A stretch of 64,000 nt of DNA from JBHJGM01 sp050331815 (GTDB lineage: Bacteria > Verrucomicrobiota > Verrucomicrobiia > Opitutales > JBHJGM01): the NCBI GenBank assembly GCA_050331815.1, contig JBHJGM010000014.1, forward strand, positions 80,348 to 144,347, given 5' to 3'. The notes under the pieces were generated by a model. The model was not told the DNA's origin. It ran no database searches and was given only the letters and a program-made list of their open reading frames with translations. Both the position numbers and the translations under genes were made by a program. Below, one piece after another: positions 7,836 through 15,973 of the stretch (position 1 is its first letter; each line of letters starts with the position of its first letter).

Positions 7836-9050
7836 ATGCTGATCGTACAGAAATACGGGGGCACTTCGGTGCGCGATGTGGAGCGCATCCAGAATGTGGC
7901 CAGCCGCATCAAGTCGTTTCGCGACAAGGGGCACGACATTGTGGTGGTTGTCTCCGCGCGCGGCGGGGTCACCAACGAGTTGATTGCCCGGGCCCGATCG
8001 CTCAATCCGCAGCCAGACGATCGCGAGATGGACATGCTGTTGACCGTCGGCGAGCAAGAGACTATCGCCCTGACGGCTATTGCGCTGCACGCGCTGGGGC
8101 TGCCGGCGGTCTCGCGCACCGGACCGCAGGCGGGCATCGTGACCAGTCCCTCGCATGGGCGGGCGCGCATTCTTTCGATTTCCGGCGGTGATATCCGCGA
8201 CCAACTCAAGGAAGGAAAAATCGTCATCGTGGCCGGCTTCCAGGGTTTGAACGAAGAGGGCCAGATCACCACGCTGGGCCGCGGCGGTTCCGATCTGTCT
8301 GCCATTGCCCTGGCCGCGGCGTTGGAGGCCGACCTCTGCCAGATATTCACCGACGTCGACGGCGTCTTCACCGCCGATCCTCGCGTCATTAAAAATGCCC
8401 GCAAGCTCGACGAAATCGCTTACGACGAAATGCTTGAGCTCGCCTCGATGGGCTCGAAGGTGATGCAGGCGCGCGCCGTCGAATTCGCCAGTAAGTTCAA
8501 CGTCACCTTCGAAGTCCGCTCCAGCCTCAACGCCAACCCGGGAACCCTTGTGAAAGCCGAAGTACCCTCCATGGAAGACGTCGTCGTGCGCGGCGTCGCC
8601 GTCGACAAAAACCAGACCAAGGTCACTGTGCGCGAACTCCCGGACACACCGGGCATGGCCGCCGGGGTCTTCAGTTCGCTGGCCGAGGCTGAGGTCAATG
8701 TCGACATGATCGTTCAGAATGTGGGCGTGGGCGGCCGGGCCAACCTCACCTTCACCGTCAGCCGCGATGATGTGGATCGGGCACTGGCCGCGGTCCGCCA
8801 GGCCCTGCCCAAGGGCGGCGGCGGCTCGGTGGTGGCGACCGGCGAGATCGCCAAGCTGTCCATCGTGGGCATCGGCATGCGCTCGCACTCCGGCGTGGCA
8901 GCCACTCTCTTTTGCACGCTTGCCCAGAGCAATGTGAACATCGAGCTCATCACCACCTCCGAGATCAAAATCTCCGTGGCCATCGCCCTCGATCAAGCCG
9001 ACCTCGCTGCGCAGGCTGTGCACGACGCCTTCGGCCTTGAGAAGGGCTAA
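7836..9050 (+). CDS. lysC: Aspartate kinase
   Basis: Phosphorylates aspartate to aspartyl phosphate, the first step for lysine, threonine and methionine. The 404-aa monofunctional enzyme has KYGGTS (6-11), the SARGGVTNEL loop, GRGGSDLSA (148-156) and TDVDGVFTADPR (172-183). The C-terminal third holds two ACT domains for feedback by end-product amino acids. The ATG at 7836 gives the canonical MLIVQKYGGTS start; the frame open to 7749 overlaps hom and is not used. It lies 13 bp after hom. Confidence 0.96.
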   Translation: MLIVQKYGGTSVRDVERIQNVASRIKSFRDKGHDIVVVVSARGGVTNELIARARSLNPQPDDREMDMLLTVGEQETIALTAIALHALGLPAVSRTGPQAGIVTSPSHGRARILSISGGDIRDQLKEGKIVIVAGFQGLNEEGQITTLGRGGSDLSAIALAAALEADLCQIFTDVDGVFTADPRVIKNARKLDEIAYDEMLELASMGSKVMQARAVEFASKFNVTFEVRSSLNANPGTLVKAEVPSMEDVVVRGVAVDKNQTKVTVRELPDTPGMAAGVFSSLAEAEVNVDMIVQNVGVGGRANLTFTVSRDDVDRALAAVRQALPKGGGGSVVATGEIAKLSIVGIGMRSHSGVAATLFCTLAQSNVNIELITTSEIKISVAIALDQADLAAQAVHDAFGLEKG

Positions 9051-9100
9051 GCCTGTCGGCTAAATTATTACTCTGGCGTCATATACTGGCCCCCTGTCCC

Positions 9101-9352
9101 ATGCCCTTAACGATTGAGATTTCCGATGAGCTCGCCCGCCAGGTCGAGTCTGCTGCCGCGTTGCAAAAACGCTCAGTCACCGAATTCGTGGAACAAGACC
9201 TCCGATCACTCGTTCATGCGGATAGCCCGCTGGCTCCTCAGGATTTCGATTCCTTGCCAAGCCAGGGCGGCGGATTTACGCCGGAGTTCGAAAACGCGCC
9301 GTTCTCTAAAATACTGGAAGCCTCTTATCCAAATACCGGTGATCTCCTGTGA
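9101..9352 (+). CDS. VapB-like antitoxin of a type II toxin-antitoxin pair
   Basis: An 83-aa protein beginning MPLTIEISDELARQVESAA, a short strand-helix N terminus of the kind found in DNA-binding antitoxins, with an acidic, less ordered C-terminal half that would wrap the toxin. Its last 14 bases overlap the start of a PIN-domain gene in another frame, the usual arrangement for VapBC-type pairs. In such pairs the complex represses its own promoter; the short lysC-9101 gap could hold such a promoter. The exact antitoxin fold (ribbon-helix-helix or other) cannot be settled by eye. Confidence 0.75.
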   Translation: MPLTIEISDELARQVESAAALQKRSVTEFVEQDLRSLVHADSPLAPQDFDSLPSQGGGFTPEFENAPFSKILEASYPNTGDLL

Positions 9353-9773
9353 TACGAATATCCTGGTTGCTTGTCATCGCCAGGATTACGGCACGCACAA
9401 GCAGATCTTAAAACAGCTGGCCGCGGTACTGAATAAGGGTACGTCGGTGGGTATTCTCTGGCCCTGTGTGCAAGAGTTTTTAGCCGTGGTGACAAACCCG
9501 CGCGTGTTCAAGCGGCTCTCTTCCCTGTCGCTCGCGTTTGAGTTTATGGAACGGCTACTGCAGCAAAAAGGCGTGACGTGCCTGTACGAAAAACCGGGTC
9601 ACATGCGCACGCTGCGGGAGATCAGTCTGAGCCCGAATACGGTTAGCGGAAAAATCCATGACGCTCGGATTGCCGCGATCTGTCTTACGAACCAAGTGGA
9701 AGAACTGTGGACGGCGAAACGCGATTTTTCCTCCTTTCCCAGGCTGAAGACTTTCAATCCGCTCACCGGTTGA
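9339..9773 (+). CDS. PIN-domain toxin (VapC-like ribonuclease)
   Basis: A 144-aa PIN nuclease. The acidic site residues are in place: Asp5 in SCDTNIL, Glu46 in VQEFLAV, Asp108 in KIHDARIAA and Asp129 in AKRDFSSF. Family members cut tRNA or rRNA with Mg2+. I start it at GTG 9339, giving MISCDTNIL, the canonical PIN start; the open frame extends upstream to 9114 but that part is the shadow of the antitoxin. It overlaps the antitoxin by 14 bp and ends 6 bp before thrC, so it is wedged tightly into the hom-lysC-thrC run. Confidence 0.85.
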   Translation: MISCDTNILVACHRQDYGTHKQILKQLAAVLNKGTSVGILWPCVQEFLAVVTNPRVFKRLSSLSLAFEFMERLLQQKGVTCLYEKPGHMRTLREISLSPNTVSGKIHDARIAAICLTNQVEELWTAKRDFSSFPRLKTFNPLTG

Positions 9774-9779
9774 CCCGCC

Positions 9780-11159
9780 ATGCGCTACCTTTCTACACGC
9801 GGCGAGTGTCCGGAGGTTTCTTTCTCCGAGGCGGTGGCGACCGGGCTGGCCCCCGACGGCGGTCTCTACCTGCCGGCGGAACTGCCCGACATCTCCGGCC
9901 AGCTCACCACGTATTCAGAAATGGACTACGCCGCGCTGGCCCGTGCGTTTTTCAGCCATTTTGCAACTGACATCGACTCCGCTGAGCTCGACCGCCTCGT
10001 CGCCGATGCCTACAGCCGCTTTGACGATCCGGCCATCGCCCCGCTGGTCCCGCTCGGCAAGGAGCCGCTCTACGTGCTGGAGCTCTTTCACGGGCCGACC
10101 CTCGCCTTCAAGGACTTTGCACTGCAACTGCTGGGCAACCTTTACGAGGCCCAAATCGCCCGTACGCAAGAGCCCATCAACGTGCTGGGAGCCACCTCGG
10201 GCGACACCGGCAGCGCGGCCATTCACGGGCTGCTCGACCGTCAGGGGGTGCACAGCTTCATACTTTATCCGGAGGGCCGCATCTCGCCACTGCAGGAGCG
10301 CCAGATGACCTGCACCGATTCCTCGAGCGTGTTCCCCATCGCGATCGAAGGTACCTTTGACGACGCCCAGCGCATCATTAAGGACCTCTTCGGAGAGGCC
10401 GAACTGAAGGCGCGGCTGCGGCTTTCGGCGATCAACTCGATCAACCTCGCCCGCATTCTGGCGCAGTGCGTGTACTACATCTGGGCGTGGCTGCGCTTGC
10501 CTGAGGCGCATCGCCGGGCGGTTGAGTTCGTGGTGCCCACCGGAAACTTCGGCAACGTGCTCGCCGGCTGGATGGCGCAAAAAATGGGCCTTCCGGTAAC
10601 TTCTTTCCGCGTGGCCACCAACCAGAATGACATCCTCTACCGGCTCTTTACCACGGGTCGTTACAAGCTGGGCGATGTCGCGCCCTCGCTGGCCCCCTCC
10701 ATGGACGTGCAGGTCGCCTCCAATTTCGAACGCTTCCTCTATTACGCGGAGCAGCGCCAGCCCGCCCGCGTGCGGGCAGTCATGCGCACGTTTCGCGAGA
10801 CCGGACTCTACACCTTCGATAATTTCGACGCCGACACCTTCACCGCTTCGCGCACCAACGACGGCGAGATACCGTCCATTATCGAGGATGTGTATTCAGG
10901 CTACAACTACGTGGCCGATCCGCATACCGCCTGCGGCTTCGCCCGGCACGACCCGCATGCGACCACTGTTGTCCTCGCTACAGCCCATCCCGCGAAGTTT
11001 CCCGACACCATCGAGCGCGCCATCGGCCAGCACCCGACCCACCCGCGGCTGGAAGCGCTCAAGCGTAAAGAGCCTGTAAAGTACCGCCTGCCCGCCGAAA
11101 CCGCGGCGGTGCGCGAGTTCCTGGAAACGCACGCACTGAAGCCTCAAGCGATGGCCTAG
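9780..11159 (+). CDS. thrC: Threonine synthase
   Basis: PLP enzyme converting O-phosphohomoserine to threonine. The 459-aa protein begins MRYLSTRGECPEVSFSEAV, typical of the long type. The PLP lysine is Lys111 in LAFKDFALQ. The phosphate-binding GATSGDTGSAA loop and the glycine-rich PTGNFGNVLAG cofactor loop are clear. It completes the threonine branch with hom and lysC but is separated from lysC by a VapBC-like pair, ending 6 bp upstream of the thrC start. Confidence 0.96.
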   Translation: MRYLSTRGECPEVSFSEAVATGLAPDGGLYLPAELPDISGQLTTYSEMDYAALARAFFSHFATDIDSAELDRLVADAYSRFDDPAIAPLVPLGKEPLYVLELFHGPTLAFKDFALQLLGNLYEAQIARTQEPINVLGATSGDTGSAAIHGLLDRQGVHSFILYPEGRISPLQERQMTCTDSSSVFPIAIEGTFDDAQRIIKDLFGEAELKARLRLSAINSINLARILAQCVYYIWAWLRLPEAHRRAVEFVVPTGNFGNVLAGWMAQKMGLPVTSFRVATNQNDILYRLFTTGRYKLGDVAPSLAPSMDVQVASNFERFLYYAEQRQPARVRAVMRTFRETGLYTFDNFDADTFTASRTNDGEIPSIIEDVYSGYNYVADPHTACGFARHDPHATTVVLATAHPAKFPDTIERAIGQHPTHPRLEALKRKEPVKYRLPAETAAVREFLETHALKPQAMA

Positions 11160-11245
11160 AACAGCTGCTCGGCGGACACCGTTCTACCCGCCTTCGATTG
11201 TCAGGCAGGCCCTAAGTCCTAAAGCGCGACCCCCTGCCGCCCGAT

Positions 11246-11596
11246 TTGCTAGGCGTTATGTTTATCGGGCTGCTGGCAAAGTTATTCATCGTTACAACCA
11301 TGGTGCGCGTTCAGGCCGCCTTCAAAATTCCGTGGACGCTCGCCGTGGGTTACGCCGGCGTGCACGCCGCACTGGCTTGGTTCCTGGGTACCCCGCTTTC
11401 CACGGTCGCGCTGTCGGTGACGTTTGTTCTGCTCATCTGCCACGTGCTGTTTGACTGGCTGGAGCAAACCGAAGAGACGCTCATGTATTGGCCGATTCTC
11501 GTCATCGGGACCGCCACGCTCGCCTTTTTTCCAGCGGACGTTTTTGGCTTTCTCGCGGATGTCGACGTTAAGGCGACCGAGTTGGCCGCCCGCTGA
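11246..11596 (+). CDS. Small membrane protein of unknown function
   Basis: I do not recognise this protein. From TTG 11246 it is 116 aa; an ATG at 11258 giving MFIGLLAKLF is an equally likely start. It is almost entirely hydrophobic: about three or four membrane segments, including FIGLLAKLFIVTTMVRV, LAVGYAGVHAALAWFLG, TVALSVTFVLLICHVLFDWL and WPILVIGTATLAFFPADVFG. The TEETLMYW loop is the only charged interior stretch. It stands alone between thrC and cimA on the same strand. Confidence 0.6.
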   Translation: MLGVMFIGLLAKLFIVTTMVRVQAAFKIPWTLAVGYAGVHAALAWFLGTPLSTVALSVTFVLLICHVLFDWLEQTEETLMYWPILVIGTATLAFFPADVFGFLADVDVKATELAAR

Positions 11597-11901
11597 GCCC
11601 ACAGCGCAGAAATCACTTCGCGGTTGATTTCAAGCGTCTGTCCGGTGTACTTATTGTTTATGTTTAGGAACGTCATCCTCATTGACGTCTTGCTCCCCGC
11701 TCAGGCCATCTGGATTATTGGCCGAATTCTGTAGGGGTGGCCTTCATCTGTGCGCCTTTTTGTTGGCGCTTGCGGTCACCCCCTTTTGAAAAAGCTTCCA
11801 GGCTCGACGCAGCCTGTGCACGTCCGCTTTTTCTTCGCGCGGACACCCGTCGCCCGTTTACCTGACCGAATTCCCATTCATACACCAATTTTCCAGTTCC
11901 C
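11597..11901. other. Intergenic region upstream of cimA
   Basis: About 305 bp with no supported gene. It presumably contains the cimA promoter and leader. A 62-codon minus-strand frame (11715-11903) overlaps the cimA start and has no recognisable features. Confidence 0.5.
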
Positions 11902-13494
11902 ATGTCCGAAAAACCGAACGTACTGCTCTACGACACTACCTTGCGCGACGGCACGCAAGGGGAGGGCATCTCCTTTTCCGTTTCCAGCAAGCTGCGCCTG
12001 GCCGAGAAGCTCGATCAGTTTGGCGTCGATTACATCGAAGGCGGCTGGCCGGGCTCCAATCCGCGCGACATGGCCTTTTTCGAGGCCGCCCGCGACCTGA
12101 AGCTCAAACATGCGAAAATCTGCGCCTTTGGCTCGACGCGCCGCGCCAACATCCAGGCCCAGGACGATGCCCAGCTGAAACTCCTGCTCGATGCGGCAAC
12201 GCCTGTGGTCACCATCTTTGGCAAGACCTGGCTGCTGCACGTAACCGAAGTCCTGCGCACCACCGCGGAGGAAAACCTCGCGATGATCGAGGAGTCCGTG
12301 GCCTACCTGAAGTCCCAGGGCAAGGAGGTCATCTACGACGCCGAACACTTTTTCGACGGCTACAAGGACAACGCCGACTACGCCCTGCAAACCCTGGCCG
12401 CGGCTCAGCGCGGCGGGGCCTCCTGTCTGACACTCTGCGATACCAACGGCGGTTGCCTGGTGGACGAGGTCCGCGAGACGACCGCCCGGGTGGTCGAGCG
12501 CTTCGGCGCGGAGACGCCCGTGGGCATGCATTGCCATAACGACAGCGGGGTGGGGGTCGCGGTCAGCCTGGCCGGCGTCCAAGCCGGGGCCACGCTGGTG
12601 CAAGGCACGCTCAACGGCTACGGCGAGCGCGTCGGCAACGCCAACCTGACCTCCATTATCCCCAACCTGTCGCTCAAGCTCGGTTACCCGATGCGCTGCG
12701 CGGAGAACCTGCCCAAGCTGCGCGACCTCTCGCTCTTCTGCGATGAGTTAGCCAATCAGCGCAGCGACATCAAGGCACCGTTTATCGGAGCCTCGGCCTT
12801 TGCGCATAAGGGGGGTGTGCACGCCGACGCCGCCAACAAGGTGGCGCGCTCCTACGAACACATGGACCCGGCGCTGGTTGGCAACCGCACCCGCGTCCTC
12901 GTCTCCGACATGTCCGGGCGTTCCTCCATCATGATGAAGGCACGTGAAGTGGGTGTCAGCCTCGACGCGAAGTCGCCGGAGGTGAAGGCGTTTCTAGAGG
13001 AGCTCAAGGGCCTCGAATTTCGCGGTTATGAGTACGAGGCCGCCGACGCTTCCTTCAAGCTGCTACTCAAGCGCGCCCTCGAAGGACGGCAGGAGCGCTT
13101 CGACCTGGTCGGCTATCGGGTGATCGTCGAGTACAATGCTGAAAAGGGCGAAACCATCTCAGAGGCGACCGTGAAGGTGCGCGAAGACGGCAAAATCCAT
13201 CACGAGGTGGCCGAGGCCTCCGGCCCGGTCGGGGCGCTTGACCGCGCGCTGCGCAAGGCCCTCGCGAATGTCTTCCCCTCCATCGCCGACATCCAGCTGA
13301 CCGATTACAAGGTGCGCATCCTCGATTGCGGCCAGGGCACCCAGGCCGTGACCCGCGTGCATGTCGAGTTCACCGACGGCCATCAGATCTGGGGCACCGT
13401 CGGGGCTTCGGACAACATTATCGAAGCCTCCTGGGAAGCCCTCAAGGACTCCGTCGAATACCAACTCCTGCTGCAGGAGGAGGCGGTGAGATAA
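11902..13494 (+). CDS. cimA: Citramalate synthase (CimA type)
   Basis: Condenses pyruvate with acetyl-CoA to (R)-citramalate, feeding isoleucine synthesis without threonine deaminase. The 530-aa protein has the DRE-TIM metallolyase signature YDTTLRDGTQGEGISF near residue 10, the metal-binding MHCHNDSG motif, and a C-terminal LeuA-type regulatory domain (about 385-525). The YDAEHFFDGYKDN segment distinguishes this branch from isopropylmalate synthase. It lies downstream of hom, lysC and thrC but has its own intergenic region. Citramalate versus homocitrate or isopropylmalate specificity is inferred from overall resemblance. Confidence 0.92.
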   Translation: MSEKPNVLLYDTTLRDGTQGEGISFSVSSKLRLAEKLDQFGVDYIEGGWPGSNPRDMAFFEAARDLKLKHAKICAFGSTRRANIQAQDDAQLKLLLDAATPVVTIFGKTWLLHVTEVLRTTAEENLAMIEESVAYLKSQGKEVIYDAEHFFDGYKDNADYALQTLAAAQRGGASCLTLCDTNGGCLVDEVRETTARVVERFGAETPVGMHCHNDSGVGVAVSLAGVQAGATLVQGTLNGYGERVGNANLTSIIPNLSLKLGYPMRCAENLPKLRDLSLFCDELANQRSDIKAPFIGASAFAHKGGVHADAANKVARSYEHMDPALVGNRTRVLVSDMSGRSSIMMKAREVGVSLDAKSPEVKAFLEELKGLEFRGYEYEAADASFKLLLKRALEGRQERFDLVGYRVIVEYNAEKGETISEATVKVREDGKIHHEVAEASGPVGALDRALRKALANVFPSIADIQLTDYKVRILDCGQGTQAVTRVHVEFTDGHQIWGTVGASDNIIEASWEALKDSVEYQLLLQEEAVR

Positions 13495-13536
13495 CTGCTA
13501 CTGATAAAAATATCCGCAGCCTGACCATCCTCAATC

Positions 13537-14229
13537 CTACCGCGTTTTCGGCTTGTAGTTGGGGGAGTAGACGAGGGGTTTCACGAGGGTGACATCGCCG
13601 CCTTCGGCGACGATCGTCTGCTCCAGCTCAATCTGGCGTTGGAGGGCGCGCAGGCGTTCCAGTCGCAGGGCGTCGTTTTGCAGCCGCAGCCGCTCGATTT
13701 CGGATTCACGCTTTTTCAGCGCCAGGAGTGATTCCTCCGCCTCGGCTTCCATGGCCGGGGTGGCGCCGCCTTCGGCTGCTTCCATCTCGCGGCGCAGATC
13801 ATTCTGCCGTTCTCGAGCCTTCTGCAACTCCGTGCGCGCCAGCAGCAGGCGCTCTTCCAGCGCGTTCATCTCCTCCTCGGCCTGGGCGCGGGCAGTCGCC
13901 TCCTTGAAAACTTCCAGATTGAGCGCTTCGAGGCGCTCCTCCTGCTCGGCGCTGATCTCCTCGGCCATGCGCTGCGCCTCGGCTTCGGCCTGTTCCATCT
14001 GCACCTGCATCGTGGCGAAACGCGCGGCCTGTTCGGCGTCCGTGCGCTGTATCTGCTGCTGCATGCTCTCCAGGCGTGACTGCAGCCGCTCGACCTGCGT
14101 CTCCAACTGAGCCGTGTCAGGCTTGCCACGCAGATCGTCCGAAGATGTGGTCAACATCACCACCAGCGCGGCCACCAGAATCAGCACGGCCAACGACAAA
14201 ATCGGTACCCAAACATTCTTTCCACTCAT
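13537..14229 (-). CDS. Membrane-anchored coiled-coil protein of unknown function
   Basis: I do not recognise a family. The 230-aa protein has a single N-terminal membrane helix (about residues 7-27, VPILSLAVLILVAALVVML) followed by about 170 residues of charged heptads rich in Glu, Gln, Ala and Arg (for example QVERLQSRLESMQQQIQR). It ends in a short region with prolines and basic residues. It resembles a periplasmic or cytoplasmic rod tethered to the inner membrane. It converges with cimA and lies 96 bp upstream of the nspC 3' end. Confidence 0.75.
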   Translation of the reverse strand: MSGKNVWVPILSLAVLILVAALVVMLTTSSDDLRGKPDTAQLETQVERLQSRLESMQQQIQRTDAEQAARFATMQVQMEQAEAEAQRMAEEISAEQEERLEALNLEVFKEATARAQAEEEMNALEERLLLARTELQKARERQNDLRREMEAAEGGATPAMEAEAEESLLALKKRESEIERLRLQNDALRLERLRALQRQIELEQTIVAEGGDVTLVKPLVYSPNYKPKTR

Positions 14230-14325
14230 AGTGGCATCACCCCCTCAAAGACGAAAAAAGCGTTGATCGTTGATTTGTCACGATTCTTTTACGCAAGCCA
14301 GGCAATGACTCGCGACACGCGAGAT

Positions 14326-15525
14326 TCAGAGGCGTTCCCGGTAATGTTCATAGCCGAAGCGCTTCACGACCTTGTGCGTTGGCTCCTTTTGAGGTTGATA
14401 AAGCACGATAGCGGGCAGGGGCACCCCGTTGAATGTCGTGGTTTTTACCATTGTATAATGGGCCATGTCGGCAAAGACAAGCCGCTGGCCGATTTCGAGC
14501 GGCTCGGGGAAGGTGTAGTCCCCAAGCACATCGCCCGCCAGACAGGAGAGCCCGCCTAGCCGATAGGTGTGCGGATGCTCGCCAGGTTGCCCCGCACCGT
14601 AGATGTGCGCACGGTAGGGCATCTCAAGCGTGTCGGGCATGTGGGTGGTCGCCGAGGTGTCCAGCACCGCCACAAGCCCATCGTTATCAATGATATCCAT
14701 CACCGTCGCCACCAGGATTCCGGTATCGAGCGCAATCGCCTCGCCCGGCTCCAAATAGACCGTCAAGCCATGCCGTTCGCGAAAATCTTTTAGCAGCGCA
14801 ACGAGCGCCGCACGGTCGTAATCGGGGCGGGTGATGTGATGTCCCCCGCCCAAGTTCACCCACTCCAGCCCGGTGAAGTATTTTGAAAATCTTTTCTCAA
14901 ACTCCGGTAGCGTTCGGGCAAGGGCCCCCACATTTTGCTCGCAAAGCGTGTGGAAGTGCAGGCCACTCAGGCCTTTCAGCCAGTTCGTGCCGTGGCGCAT
15001 AAGCTCCTGCTCAAACCAATCCAGCGGGGTGCCCAGGCGCGATTTGGGGGCACACGGGTTGTACAGCGCGAGTTCGACTTCCGAGTAGCCGGGGTTAATG
15101 CGCAAACCACAATCTATCCTGCGTCCTGCATTTTGCACATTTTCGCGATAACGCATCCATTGTCCGGGTGAATTGAAAACCAGATGGTCGGCAAACCCGA
15201 TCAGGCTCTGGATTTCCTCGGGCTTGAATGCCGGGCTGTAGACGTGAATCTCCCGGCCAAAAAACTCTTGCGCCAGCAGCGCCTCGTGCAGCCCGCTGGA
15301 GGTGGTTCCGTCCAGATATTGGGAGAGCGTAGGAAAGGTCTCGTACATGGCGAAACCTTTCAAGGCCAGCAAGATGCGGACATCGGCCAGCTCGCGAATG
15401 TCCGCCAGCAGGCGCGCGTTCGCTTCCAGCCGATCGGCGTGCACCACAAAAGCCGGGCTGGGCAACTGCGCGAAATCGAGTCCTGACCAGTCTTCGGGCA
15501 ACTCAAACGGCTGGGTGATTGCCAT
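14326..15525 (-). CDS. nspC: Carboxynorspermidine decarboxylase
   Basis: PLP enzyme of the alanine-racemase fold that decarboxylates carboxynorspermidine or carboxyspermidine to (nor)spermidine. The 399-aa protein starts MAITQPFELPE. The PLP lysine is Lys56 in LLALKGFAMY; the phosphate-binding NLGGGHHIT loop, LEPGEAIALDTG and the cysteine-containing GLSCLAGDVLGDY segment are all present. The partner dehydrogenase (15974-17185) lies upstream on the same strand, separated by about 450 bp that carries a small ORF on the other strand. Together they make triamine by the carboxy route rather than by SpeD/SpeE. Confidence 0.94.
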   Translation of the reverse strand: MAITQPFELPEDWSGLDFAQLPSPAFVVHADRLEANARLLADIRELADVRILLALKGFAMYETFPTLSQYLDGTTSSGLHEALLAQEFFGREIHVYSPAFKPEEIQSLIGFADHLVFNSPGQWMRYRENVQNAGRRIDCGLRINPGYSEVELALYNPCAPKSRLGTPLDWFEQELMRHGTNWLKGLSGLHFHTLCEQNVGALARTLPEFEKRFSKYFTGLEWVNLGGGHHITRPDYDRAALVALLKDFRERHGLTVYLEPGEAIALDTGILVATVMDIIDNDGLVAVLDTSATTHMPDTLEMPYRAHIYGAGQPGEHPHTYRLGGLSCLAGDVLGDYTFPEPLEIGQRLVFADMAHYTMVKTTTFNGVPLPAIVLYQPQKEPTHKVVKRFGYEHYRERL

Positions 15526-15721
15526 GAAATGTTAGGGATGAAGGAATTGCCGGAAACTTTTCGCCGTTCCCGATTCTGCCCGAATTTGTAGTCTGTGTCG
15601 GGCGTTTGCCGTAAAAATATTAATTTTTTTAACTAGCTGATGACGTGTTGTTAATGAATTGCGTGTAAAGACCTTTACACGGGGCTGGCATCGTCGATGC
15701 TACGAAGTGCTTCATTACTTG

Positions 15722-15928
15722 ATGAATCAGCAAAGTTCAGCAACCACGCGTCAATTGCCGATGATTGAGAAGATCATCCGAGATGAGACGTGGCTGGAAG
15801 GTGAGCGCCGCGGCTGTCCGGTCAGCGAAGGCGATCCCAAGGTTGTCGAAAAAGTCTGTGGCATTGTTTTGAATGTTGGTGCTGATTTGCGCCGACGTGT
15901 CCAGGCAGAGAGCGCGGTCAATCAGTAG
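15722..15928 (+). CDS. Small conserved hypothetical protein
   Basis: A 68-aa protein whose core reads MIEKIIRDETWLEGERRG followed by CPVSEGDPKVVEKVCGIVLN. I recall similar 50-70 aa proteins with the DETWLEGERRG core in many unrelated bacteria, of unknown function. The ATG at 15722 is preferred; a second possible start lies at the MIEK methionine. It lies opposite in strand to nspC and the carboxynorspermidine dehydrogenase gene, and the AT-rich stretch before it (about 15610-15655) is a plausible promoter region. Confidence 0.65.
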   Translation: MNQQSSATTRQLPMIEKIIRDETWLEGERRGCPVSEGDPKVVEKVCGIVLNVGADLRRRVQAESAVNQ

Positions 15929-15973
15929 CTCGCATCCTCAGCAGTAGGCGGCAAATTTTGCCTAGCCACGCCA

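Noticed and set aside
6230..8404. Minus-strand ORF of 724 codons across hom and lysC
   Set aside because: It is antisense to two intact enzymes; its residues follow the complementary codon pattern and show no domain.
11715..11903. 62-codon minus-strand ORF upstream of cimA
   Set aside because: Overlaps the cimA start, has a low-complexity basic composition and no recognised core.
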